Shown here in pieces: positions 10,660-17,977 of a stretch of 64,000 nucleotides of DNA. Under the pieces are notes generated by a model. That model saw only the letters and a program-made list of their open reading frames with translations, was not told the origin of the DNA and made no database searches. This stretch comes from Sphingomonas lenta. GTDB taxonomy: Bacteria; Pseudomonadota; Alphaproteobacteria; Sphingomonadales; Sphingomonadaceae. How positions within the stretch are numbered: position 1 is the first letter of the stretch; each line of letters opens with the position of its first letter. A program made the position numbers and the translations under genes. The stretch covers positions 246,501-310,500 of the forward strand of contig NZ_NSLI01000004.1 in NCBI RefSeq assembly GCF_002288825.1. The letters run 5' to 3'.

Positions 10660-11099
10660 CGAAGTAGGTCCTCGCGCACGTGGATGGCGCGCAGCGACAG
10701 GCGCACCTCCACCATGAAGCTCAGCAGCGACACGATCAGCATCAGCGTGGCGAGGATGAACGAGACGGCGACCGCCGAGCCCATCTGAAGGTCGGTCAGG
10801 CTGCCCACGAACAGGAGCGCCACGACGAGGCAGGTCAGCATCGCGCTCGCCACCGACAGCGTGAGCGCCAGGTTGATGATGGTGATGCGCCGGTCGAGCA
10901 GGCGCAGCTCCCATACGTGCCGGTCGTGCTCGGGACCCGTCGAGCGCGGGTGCAACTGCTCCAGCGCGCGCGAGCGGTCGACCACGCGCGACAGACGGCC
11001 GGTGAGCACGTTCAGGAGCGCGCCGATCGCGGTGAGCATGAAGATGGGCGACAGCGACAGCTGGATCGTCTGCGCGACGGTGGAGATTTCGGGCAGCAT
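10656..11099 (-). CDS. DUF2721 membrane protein
   Basis: A 147-residue protein with three membrane helices (LSPIFMLTAIGALLNVL, LALTLSVASAMLTCLVVALLF and AVAVSFILATLMLIVSLLSFM, the second split as LALTLSVASAML and TCLVVALLF). A charged loop, RLSRVVDRSRALE, lies between helices one and two, and a short basic tail LRAIHVREDLL ends the protein. Both are characteristic of DUF2721. The family has no assigned function. Confidence 0.85.
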   Translation of the reverse strand: MLPEISTVAQTIQLSLSPIFMLTAIGALLNVLTGRLSRVVDRSRALEQLHPRSTGPEHDRHVWELRLLDRRITIINLALTLSVASAMLTCLVVALLFVGSLTDLQMGSAVAVSFILATLMLIVSLLSFMVEVRLSLRAIHVREDLLR

Positions 11100-11170
11100 C
11101 GCGCCCCTGTCGCCAATCCCCGCGCCCGTCGCAAGCTGATGGTAAGCCTCACGCGCTATCGCGGGCGGCG

Positions 11171-12262
11171 ATGACCAAGCCGCTCCGCCCCGACGACTTC
11201 CGGCGCGCGTCCCATGCGGTCGAGGCGGTGGTGGTCGACGGCCTGCCTCCGTCGCTCGACCAGGTCGCGGACGCCGGGCCCGCCTCCCACGCCTTCCTGC
11301 GCCGCGCCTGGTTCGCCGCGGCGGTCGAAGCCTATGGCGGAACCCCGCGCACGCTGGTCGTGCGTCGCGGGGGCGAACCGGCGTTGGCGCTTCCGCTCGT
11401 CCCCTACGGCCCGCGCGCTCTCGGGCTGGCGATGGCGCCCGGCAGCTATTGGCCGTTCCGGAGCTTTCCCCTGTCGGACGCGTCGGAGCCGGTGCTCGCC
11501 GCCGCGCTCGCGCGGCTCGCCCGCACGGTGAACGTGCTCCGCATCGGCCCTACGCCCGACGAGGACCCGAGCGTTTCGCCGCTGCTGGCCGCGGCGCGCG
11601 CGCGGGGCTGGGCGGTGCTGGACCGGCCCGTGGGCGCGTCATGGCTGTTCCGTCTGGGCGACGCGACGCGCGCCGGCGAGTGGCCGCGCGGCTCCACGCT
11701 TAAGAAGAACCGCTGGCACGAGAAGCAGCTCGCCGCGCACGGTGCGCTCGACTGGCGATTCGCGGAAAATGACGACTGGCCCGCGGCGTTCGACCGGCTC
11801 GCGGCCGTCGAGGAGAAGAGCTGGATCGCGACCCGGACCGACGGCCGCGACGCCAAATTCACGGACACGGGCCACGGCCGCTTCTGGCGCGTGGCCGCCC
11901 GCGACGAGCGGCTGCGCGGCATGATGCGCGCCGCCCTGCTCGCCGTTGACGGCGAGCCCGCCGCCTTCTCCTTCGACCTGGTGGCGGGGCGGACCACCTA
12001 CGCGATCGCCAACAGCTATGACCCGGCCTACGCCAAGCATTCGCCCGGCAAGCTCCTCTACACGCGCAACCTCGTCGCCCTGGTCGAGCGCGGCGTCGAG
12101 CTGGTCGATTGGGGCATGGGCGACAGCGGCTACAAGCAGGTCATCGGCGCGGACGAGGGCCCGGCCTTACGCGACTGGCTGCTGCTGCGCCCCGGCCTCC
12201 CCGCCGCGGCGGTGCGCCTGATCGCGCGCTGGTGGAGCCGGTCGGGTCAGACGCGCAGGTAG
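11171..12262 (+). CDS. GNAT-like (BioF2/CelD-type) acetyltransferase domain protein
   Basis: A 363-residue protein without a signal peptide. The region from about residue 165 (STLKKNRWHEKQLAAHG) to 335 (VELVDWGMGDSGYKQVIG) matches the acetyltransferase-6 (CelD/BcsL) pattern. In that pattern a STLRRNLRR-like helix precedes a GNAT fold with KHSPGKLLYTRNL and a DWGMG.D strand. Such proteins are often tied to envelope polysaccharide or lipid modification. The N-terminal half is a second, diverged GNAT-like unit. The gene is convergent with trmB (16-base overlap). The substrate is unknown. Confidence 0.75.
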   Translation: MTKPLRPDDFRRASHAVEAVVVDGLPPSLDQVADAGPASHAFLRRAWFAAAVEAYGGTPRTLVVRRGGEPALALPLVPYGPRALGLAMAPGSYWPFRSFPLSDASEPVLAAALARLARTVNVLRIGPTPDEDPSVSPLLAAARARGWAVLDRPVGASWLFRLGDATRAGEWPRGSTLKKNRWHEKQLAAHGALDWRFAENDDWPAAFDRLAAVEEKSWIATRTDGRDAKFTDTGHGRFWRVAARDERLRGMMRAALLAVDGEPAAFSFDLVAGRTTYAIANSYDPAYAKHSPGKLLYTRNLVALVERGVELVDWGMGDSGYKQVIGADEGPALRDWLLLRPGLPAAAVRLIARWWSRSGQTRR

Positions 12263-12927
12263 CGGAAGTACCAGACCTCGTGCCCCTGTCGGCGCGCCTT
12301 CCGCTCGTAGCGCGTCTCCGGCCAGTCGGTTGGGCGCTCCAGGAAGTCGGCGGGCCGCTCGGCGGTCCACCGGAAATCGCGCCGCGTATTCATGACCATC
12401 ATCGACCAGCGGCAATAGGTCGGGTCGTCGGTCCCCAGCCGGAACTCCGCCTGCCGCTTCAGCTTCGCCGCGATCACGTCGAGCGGCCCATGGTTCATCA
12501 TGCGCCGCTTGGCGTGCCGCGCCTTGGGCCAGGGGTCGGGATGGAGCAGATATACGCGATCCAGCGACGCGTCCGGCAGGCGCTCCAGCACCTCCAGCGC
12601 GTCCCCCATGTGCACCCGCACATTGGCCAGCCCGCGCTCGCGGACGTGCCCGAGCGCGCCCACCACGCCGTTCAGGAACGGCTCGCAGCCGATGAAGCCT
12701 ATCTCCGGCGCCGCCTCCGCCTGCGCCGCCAGATGCTCGCCCGCGCCGAAGCCGATCTCGACGTGCAACGGCCGGTCGTCGCCGAACAGCGTTCGCGCGT
12801 CGAGCGGTCCCGTCTCGGGCACGCTCAGTTCGGGTAGCAGCTCCTCGACGAGCGCGGCCTGGCCCTGGCGCAGCTTGTGGCCCTGACGGCGGCCGTAGAG
12901 GCGGCGGATGGTGGTGGGGTCGTTCAA
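12247..12927 (-). CDS. trmB: tRNA (guanine-N7-)-methyltransferase
   Basis: TrmB methylates G46 in the variable loop of tRNAs using SAM. The 226-residue protein shows RLYGRRQGHKLR near the N-terminus, SAM-binding HVEIGFGAGEHL (about 55-66), FIGCEPFLNGVV, and the signature YLLHPDPWPKARHAKRRM. ETRYERKA near the C-terminus is also typical. The start codon is TTG (12925-12927), chosen because no ATG precedes the conserved RLYGRR segment. A family B repeat lies directly upstream. Confidence 0.96.
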   Translation of the reverse strand: MNDPTTIRRLYGRRQGHKLRQGQAALVEELLPELSVPETGPLDARTLFGDDRPLHVEIGFGAGEHLAAQAEAAPEIGFIGCEPFLNGVVGALGHVRERGLANVRVHMGDALEVLERLPDASLDRVYLLHPDPWPKARHAKRRMMNHGPLDVIAAKLKRQAEFRLGTDDPTYCRWSMMVMNTRRDFRWTAERPADFLERPTDWPETRYERKARRQGHEVWYFRYLRV

Positions 12928-12940
12928 GCTTTTACTCTTC

Positions 12941-13060
12941 CGTCATGCCGGACTTGATCCGGCATCCATGCGCGTCCGTTCGACCGATGCGCTCCCTCTG
13001 CCAACGCGGGCGTGCCGCTGGTGGACGCGCATGGACCCCGGATCAAGTCCGGGGTGACGG
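12941..13060. repeat. family B palindromic repeat, copy 2
   Basis: It opens CGTCATGCCGGACTTGATCC, a hairpin with the following GGCATCC, and closes with GGACCCCGGATCAAGTCC and GGGGTGACGG. It occupies most of the gap between trmB and the upstream radical SAM gene, both on the minus strand. The hairpin ends could terminate or stabilise transcripts. Confidence 0.85.
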
Positions 13061-13073
13061 GAAAGGGAAGGGG

Positions 13074-14327
13074 CTAAGCGAACAGCTCCAGCTGCTTCGT
13101 CTTGGGCGCGACGAGCGGCTTCAGCTCCGCGCGGTCGGCGATCAGCGTCGGCCGCCAGTCCTCCGTCACGATGAACGGCCGGACCTTCGCGACCGAGTTG
13201 GTCAACCGCGCCACGTCGTCCAGCCGGATGCGCCGCCACCGCCGCGACTTCACGATCTGGTTGACCGCTTTCACCCCCAACCCCGGCACGCGCAGCAGGT
13301 CTTCGCGTGGGGCTCGGTTCACGTCGACGGGAAAGCGCTCGCGATGCTTCAGCGCCCAGGCGAGCTTGGGGTCGATATCGAGCGGCAGCATGCCCGTCGC
13401 TGGATCGGCCGCCGCGACCACCTCGTCGGGCCGGTACTGGTAGAAGCGCATCAGCCAGTCCGACTGGTACAGCCGGTGCTCGCGCATCAGCGGCGGGCGG
13501 CTGAGCGGCAGCACGGCGGACGCGTCGGGGATGGGGCTGAACGCGGAGTAGTAGACGCGGCGCAGGCCGAATCGGTCGTACAGCCCCGACGCCTTCGAAA
13601 TGACGTCGCCGTCGGTCGCGGCGTCCGCGCCCACGATCATCTGCGTCGACTGGCCGGCCGCGAAACGCGGCGCCGACTTGTATCGCCCGCGCGCGTCCTT
13701 GGCGTCGAGGATGGCCGACTTCACCGCGCCCATCGCGCCCTCGATCCGCCCCGCGTCCTTCTCGGGCGCCAAGCGCTTCAGCCCGCCCAGCGTCGGCAGT
13801 TCGACGTTGATCGACACGCGATCGGCGTAGAGCCCGGCCTGATGCACCAGCTCCGGATCGGCGTCGGGGATCGTCTTGAGGTGGATGTAGCCGCGGAAAT
13901 CATGGTCCTCGCGCAAAGAGCGCGCGACCTCGACCAGCTGCTCCATCGTATAGTTCGACGAACGGATGATCCCCGACGAGAGGAACAGCCCCTCGATATA
14001 GTTGCGGCGGTAGAAGGAGAGGGTGAGGTTCACGACCTCCTGCGCCGTGAACCGCGCCCGGCGCACGTTCGACGACTTGCGGTTGATGCAGTAATGACAG
14101 TCGAAGATGCAGCTGTTGGTCAGCAGGATCTTGAGCAAGCTGATGCACCGTCCGTCCGGCGCATAGGCGTGGCAAATGCCCATGCCCTCCGTCGAGCCCA
14201 GTCCCTTGCCCCCGCCCGCTGCGTCCCGGCTATTGCGCTTGGCCGTGCCCGACGACGCGCAGGACGCGTCGTACTTGGCGGCGTCGGCGAGGATGCCGAG
14301 CTTCTCCTGGATGCCGAGCTGCGCCAC
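13074..14327 (-). CDS. putative DNA modification/repair radical SAM protein (TIGR03916-type)
   Basis: This 417-residue protein has ILADAAKYDASCASSG at its N-terminus, the family signature. It carries a radical SAM cluster CIFDCHYC (CxxxCxxC), then INRKSSNVRRARFT, SSGIIRSSNYTMEQLVE and HLKTIPDADPEL. A helix-hairpin-helix segment near the C-terminus (DVNRAPREDLLRVPGLGVKAVNQIV, in parts DVNRAPREDLLRVPGLG and VKAVNQIV) suggests DNA contact. Homologues are usually paired with a UdgX/TIGR03915-type gene, which is absent here. I chose GTG at 14325-14327 because the homologous part begins there and a LexA-box-like site overlaps the upstream alternatives (TTG at 14363). No clear ribosome site is seen. 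Confidence 0.88.
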   Translation of the reverse strand: MAQLGIQEKLGILADAAKYDASCASSGTAKRNSRDAAGGGKGLGSTEGMGICHAYAPDGRCISLLKILLTNSCIFDCHYCINRKSSNVRRARFTAQEVVNLTLSFYRRNYIEGLFLSSGIIRSSNYTMEQLVEVARSLREDHDFRGYIHLKTIPDADPELVHQAGLYADRVSINVELPTLGGLKRLAPEKDAGRIEGAMGAVKSAILDAKDARGRYKSAPRFAAGQSTQMIVGADAATDGDVISKASGLYDRFGLRRVYYSAFSPIPDASAVLPLSRPPLMREHRLYQSDWLMRFYQYRPDEVVAAADPATGMLPLDIDPKLAWALKHRERFPVDVNRAPREDLLRVPGLGVKAVNQIVKSRRWRRIRLDDVARLTNSVAKVRPFIVTEDWRPTLIADRAELKPLVAPKTKQLELFA

Positions 14328-14330
14328 GAT

Positions 14331-14345
14331 GTTCCATATACGTTC
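14331..14345. promoter_or_regulatory. LexA-box-like site (GTTC-N7-GTTC)
   Basis: GTTC-CATATAC-GTTC is an exact match to the alphaproteobacterial SOS box, the direct repeat GTTC-N7-GTTC known from Rhodobacter and Caulobacter. It ends three bases upstream of the chosen start of the radical SAM repair gene, so LexA would block its transcription. One or two chance matches are expected per 64 kb, so position next to a repair-type gene is the main support. Confidence 0.5.
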
Positions 14346-14476
14346 GCGCACGCCGCCCGGCAAGGACGCCCGTCCGTTCGACGTTGGTATAATTTACGGG
14401 ACAAAATCAACGGTTTCACAACCGCTGGCAGGCTTCTATAACGCATGTAAACGGTTTCTGTCGCAGCGTTGACTTC

Positions 14477-14890
14477 ATGACTCCCTCTACTTGCCTGACC
14501 CGCCTCGATGAGCATCAGGCCACGATCTTAGGCATCCTTCAGCGCGGCGAGCGCCTCCTCAAGGCGCCCGAGCGCGACGCGCCGGCGCTGGCCCGGGCCC
14601 GGTGGGAGTTGGCGCGCGCGCTGCTGGCGTATCAGGGCTTCAAGCACCGCGAGCTGTTCGACCCCGTCGCGGCGAGCGGCTGTCCGCGCCGCGCCCCGGT
14701 CGCGCGGCGGCTCAAGGGCGAGTGCGAGGCGGTGGGCGAGTCGTTCCGCGCCTATGTCGCCAAATGGAGCGCGGTCAGCGTGCTCGACTGCTGGGCCGAG
14801 TACCAGCCCGCCGCCCTGCGCCTGATCGCGCAGGTCCGCGACCATCTCGCGCGCGAGCGGCGCGAGACGGCGGCGCTGCTGACGGCCTGA
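14477..14890 (+). CDS. hypothetical helical protein, hemerythrin-like features
   Basis: A 137-residue, all-helical protein that I do not recognise with certainty. It holds DEHQATILGIL near the N-terminus, YQGFKHRELFDPV in the middle and RDHLARERRE near the C-terminus. The spaced His and Glu residues recall hemerythrin-type four-helix bundles, but the full ligand set is not evident. It is divergent from the radical SAM gene across a 149-base gap containing the LexA-box-like site. TTGACTTC lies just before the ATG. Confidence 0.55.
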   Translation: MTPSTCLTRLDEHQATILGILQRGERLLKAPERDAPALARARWELARALLAYQGFKHRELFDPVAASGCPRRAPVARRLKGECEAVGESFRAYVAKWSAVSVLDCWAEYQPAALRLIAQVRDHLARERRETAALLTA

Positions 14891-14946
14891 CTTCCGTTTC
14901 AGCGAGGCTGAAACGGCACCGCATCCGGCGTGAGCCGGATCCTACC

Positions 14947-15684
14947 CTACGCCCCCGCGCGCTTCAGCGCCGCTTCGACGTCCTGCCAGCTCACCGTGTT
15001 CTGGAGCGGTTCACCGTTCAAGAGGAAGGTCGGCGTACCCGTGACGGTACCGCCCGCCTGCGCTTCCTGCGTCAGCTTCACCAGCCGGTCCTGCGCCGCC
15101 GTGTCGGCTAGGCAGGCGCGGGCACGGCTCTCGGGGATGCCTCGCTGCTGCACGAAGTCGATCAGCCCCATCTGCTCGCCCAGCGCGGCGATCGCCTGGC
15201 CCGGCGCCATCGCGTTCAGCCGTTCCTGGAACGCCGGCCCGGCCTGCTGAAGCCGGTCGAGATAGGCATCCTGGTTCGCGTACATCTGGTCGAGGATGGG
15301 GAAGAAGGTCGCTTCGCCGCCGCACTGGCCGAGCAGCGCCGCCGCGAGGTCCGGCGCGCCGTGGACCAGGAAGTCGCGGAACTCGAAGCTCACCTTGCCG
15401 CTCGCGACATATTGCTGCTCGAGCGGCGTCGCCGCCGCGCGCGAAAAGGCGCCGCAAGTGGGGCAGGTGCGCGCGCCGTATTCGACGAGCTTGATGGGCG
15501 CGTCGGGGTTGCCCATGCGGTACCCGCCCTCGGGCGTGCGCACCACCGTCTCCGTCCAGCTTTGGCCGGCGGGCGCGGCCTTGGCCTGGACGGGCGGGGC
15601 TTGCGTGTTCGAGTTGCCCGCGCCGCCCTCGCCGCAGCCGGCGAGCACGAGGGCGAGAGACGCGAGCGCGAAACGGAACTTCAT
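14947..15684 (-). CDS. DsbA-family thiol:disulfide oxidoreductase, lipoprotein
   Basis: A 245-residue thioredoxin-fold protein with a lipoprotein signal (LVLAGC, lipid cysteine 17). The active site is CPTC (Cys74-Cys77) in YGARTCPTCGAF. The cis-Pro loop is TVTGTPTFLLNGEPL near the C-terminus. Two further Cys (in GQCGGE and RACLAD) occur in the helical insert. DsbA-type proteins oxidise or isomerise periplasmic thiols. It lies 24 bases downstream of a second DsbA-like gene, in the DUF721-dsbA-dsbA order typical of sphingomonads. Confidence 0.9.
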   Translation of the reverse strand: MKFRFALASLALVLAGCGEGGAGNSNTQAPPVQAKAAPAGQSWTETVVRTPEGGYRMGNPDAPIKLVEYGARTCPTCGAFSRAAATPLEQQYVASGKVSFEFRDFLVHGAPDLAAALLGQCGGEATFFPILDQMYANQDAYLDRLQQAGPAFQERLNAMAPGQAIAALGEQMGLIDFVQQRGIPESRARACLADTAAQDRLVKLTQEAQAGGTVTGTPTFLLNGEPLQNTVSWQDVEAALKRAGA

Positions 15685-15708
15685 GGGGTGTACGAACTCC
15701 TGGAGTGA

Positions 15709-16410
15709 TCAGCGGGAGCTAAGAAGCGGCTGGAGCCGCGTCCAGTCGTGCGCGCCCGTGTAGCGGCCGTTGACGAAGAAGGCGGGCGTGCCCGTCACCT
15801 CCGGAGGCGTCTTGTTCGCGAGCAGCCGGTCGAGCGCCGCCTTGTCGGCGAAGCAGCGCTGCAGCTGGACGTCGGTCAGCCCCTGCGCCCGCCCGATCGC
15901 GAGCAGCCCCGATCCTTCGGCCAGCCCGCGAAGCTGCGCGCCCGGCGCCGCGGTGGCGAGCGTCTCGCGGTTGGTCCGCGCGAACTCCGCGCCGCGCCCC
16001 AGCCAGGTCTGCTGGCCGGCGAAGATCGCGTCGTTGATCCGGGCGAAGCGCGCCGCGCCGCCGCAGCGCGCGACGATCACGGCGGCGAGGTCGAGCGGAT
16101 CGCGGATCAGGTGGCGATACTCGATGCTGGTCGAGCCTGAGCGGATGCGCGTGGCGAGCGGCGCCTTCGACTCGGCCGCGAAATGCGCGCAGTGCGGGCA
16201 GGTGTAGCTGGCGTACTCGACGATCTTGATCGCCGCGGCCGGGTTGCCGACCAGGTGCCCGCCCTGCGGCGTCGCGGCGACGGTGCGCGACCAGTCGCGC
16301 TGTTGTTGAGCCTCGACCCCACCCCGCAAAGTCTTACTTTGCGGGGACCCCTCAGCGGGCGCGACGAGCGTCAGAGCGGCCATGCCGGCCAAGGCGAAAG
16401 CGAAACGCAT
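15709..16410 (-). CDS. DsbA-family thioredoxin-fold protein with palindrome-encoded insert
   Basis: A 233-residue periplasmic protein with signal peptide MRFAFALAGMAALTLVAPAEG. The active site is CPHC (Cys71-Cys74) in YASYTCPHCAHF, and the cis-Pro loop is EVTGTPAFFVNGRYTG. Between signal peptide and domain lies GSPQSKTLRGGV, encoded by a family C palindrome (16322-16346) inserted in frame. The gene begins five bases after the stop of the DUF721 gene and precedes the lipoprotein DsbA gene, so the three form one operon. Confidence 0.9.
   Translation of the reverse strand: MRFAFALAGMAALTLVAPAEGSPQSKTLRGGVEAQQQRDWSRTVAATPQGGHLVGNPAAAIKIVEYASYTCPHCAHFAAESKAPLATRIRSGSTSIEYRHLIRDPLDLAAVIVARCGGAARFARINDAIFAGQQTWLGRGAEFARTNRETLATAAPGAQLRGLAEGSGLLAIGRAQGLTDVQLQRCFADKAALDRLLANKTPPEVTGTPAFFVNGRYTGAHDWTRLQPLLSSR
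16322..16346. repeat. family C palindrome inside dsbA-like coding sequence
   Basis: CCCCGCAAAGT, three bases, then ACTTTGCGGGG, a perfect 11-base-pair hairpin. It is the same family as 9012-9036 (CCCAGCAAAGTA). Here it encodes about eight residues just after the signal peptide of the minus-strand gene, without breaking the frame. Confidence 0.85.
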
Positions 16411-16415
16411 TGCAT

Positions 16416-16937
16416 TTATCCGATACGGGGAAGCGTGGGACGCGCGGCGACGCCCGCCGCGAGCGATTCGAGCACGGCCTTGAGCTCCGGGTCGGCGATC
16501 CCTTTCAGGTTCTGCCCCAACTCGACCGGCGCTGGCTTGAGCGAGGGCGGCGCCGCGCGGGTCGCGGGCTTGGCGACGTCGCCCTGTTTGATCACCACGC
16601 GCGCCACCGCCGGATAGCCGAAGAAGCGGTTCACCCGCTCCGTGATCTCCGGCACGATATGCTGCATGATGACCGCGTGCGCGCCCTTGACCGTCAGCGT
16701 CAGCACGCCGTCCTGCTTGGACCCGTGCGGGAAGCGGATCGACTCGGGCTGGCTCACGTTCGCGTAGCGCTCGCCGACGATCTCCGGCCAGCGGCTGACG
16801 ATCGACGACTGCACGAAGCCGAAGCGCCGGAACGCCGCGCGGCCGACGTCGGGCAGCAGCTCGGCCACCTGGCGGGGGCCGTTCCTGCGCTGGGGCTCGT
16901 CGTTGGCGGGCGGACGCTTGCTCACGCCCGTCCTCAT
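16416..16937 (-). CDS. DUF721 (DciA-like) protein
   Basis: A 173-residue protein with the DUF721 core at residues 25-100: FRRFGFVQSSIVSRWPEIVG, then ESIRFPHGSKQDGVLTLTV and HAVIMQHIVPEITERVNRFFG. DUF721/DciA proteins load the replicative helicase in many bacteria lacking DnaC, though the role of the alphaproteobacterial branch is less clear. I chose ATG at 16935-16937; an upstream TTG (16961) would overlap the divergent mutY start. It is the first gene of an operon with two DsbA-like genes. Confidence 0.88.
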   Translation of the reverse strand: MRTGVSKRPPANDEPQRRNGPRQVAELLPDVGRAAFRRFGFVQSSIVSRWPEIVGERYANVSQPESIRFPHGSKQDGVLTLTVKGAHAVIMQHIVPEITERVNRFFGYPAVARVVIKQGDVAKPATRAAPPSLKPAPVELGQNLKGIADPELKAVLESLAAGVAARPTLPRIG

Positions 16938-16951
16938 GCCATACCGCCCCG

Positions 16952-17977
16952 GTGGACGCAAAGAGCCTGAACGTCGCGGGGGCGCTGCTGGAGTGGTACG
17001 ACGCGCACCGGCGCGACCTGCCTTGGCGCAGCCCGCCGGGCGAGACGCCCGACCCGTACCGCGTGTGGGTGTCGGAAGTGATGCTCCAGCAGACCACCGT
17101 CGCGACCGTGCGCCCCCGCTTTGAGGCCTGGGTCACGCGCTGGCCGAGCGTGGCCGCGCTGGCGGCGGCGGGCGAGGCGGAGGTCATGGCAGCCTGGGCG
17201 GGCCTCGGCTACTACGCCCGCGCCCGCAACCTCCGTGCGGCCGCCGCGAGGATCGCGAGCGACGGCTTCCCGCGCACCGAAGCGGGCTTGCGCGCGCTCC
17301 CCGGCTTCGGCGCGTACACAGCGGCCGCCGTCGCCGCGATCGCCTTCGGCGAGCGCGCGGTGGTCGTCGACGCGAACGTCGAGCGCGTCGTCTCGCGCCT
17401 CCACGCGATCGAGACGCCGCTCCCGCAGTCCCGCCCCGCGATCCGCGACGCCGCCGACGCGCTCACGCCGGCCGCGCGCGCTGGCGATTTCGCGCAAGGG
17501 ATGATGGACCTGGGCGCGACGATCTGTAGCCCCAAGCGCCCGCGCTGCCTGCTCTGCCCGGTTCGCCCGTGGTGCGACGCCTACGCATCCGGCGAGCCCG
17601 ACCGTTATCCTCTGAAAGCGCCCAAGGCCGACCGCCCGCAGCGCCACGGTACCGTCTTCTGGCTCGAACATCAGGGCCGCGTCCTCCTCCACCGCCGCCC
17701 CGCGCGCGGCCTGCTCGGCGGCATGCGCGCGCTCCCGACCGGGCCGTGGGAGGCCGAGCCGCCCGGCCTCGCCGGCGCGCCCGCCGAGACGCCGTGGCGG
17801 CTGCTCCCCGACTCGGTCGAGCACGGCTTCACCCACTTCCGCCTGACGCTGGCGCTTGCGGCGGGCGAGGGGACCGGGCACGAAGCCGGCGAGTGGTGGC
17901 CGATCGATGATCTGGCGGGGGCGGGGCTCCCCACCGTCTTCGCCCGCGCCGCCGAGGCCCTAAGGAGAGGCAGATGA
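16952..17977 (+). CDS. mutY: A/G-specific adenine DNA glycosylase MutY
   Basis: MutY removes adenine mispaired with 8-oxoguanine. The 341-residue protein shows catalytic Glu42 in SEVMLQQTTV, the helix-hairpin-helix LPGFGAYTAAAVAAIAFGE, and catalytic Asp140 in VVVDANVERV. An iron-sulfur loop carries Cys192, 199, 202 and 208 (C-x6-C-x2-C-x5-C). A Nudix-like C-terminal domain (from FWLEHQGRVLLHRRP) recognises 8-oxoG. The start is GTG, 14 bases from the divergent DUF721 start. The stop overlaps the next gene by four bases (ATGA). Confidence 0.97.
   Translation: MDAKSLNVAGALLEWYDAHRRDLPWRSPPGETPDPYRVWVSEVMLQQTTVATVRPRFEAWVTRWPSVAALAAAGEAEVMAAWAGLGYYARARNLRAAAARIASDGFPRTEAGLRALPGFGAYTAAAVAAIAFGERAVVVDANVERVVSRLHAIETPLPQSRPAIRDAADALTPAARAGDFAQGMMDLGATICSPKRPRCLLCPVRPWCDAYASGEPDRYPLKAPKADRPQRHGTVFWLEHQGRVLLHRRPARGLLGGMRALPTGPWEAEPPGLAGAPAETPWRLLPDSVEHGFTHFRLTLALAAGEGTGHEAGEWWPIDDLAGAGLPTVFARAAEALRRGR

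Noticed and set aside
14328..14363. Upstream TTG start for the radical SAM gene
   Set aside because: The extra 12 residues have no family similarity and the region contains the LexA-box-like site, which should precede the start.
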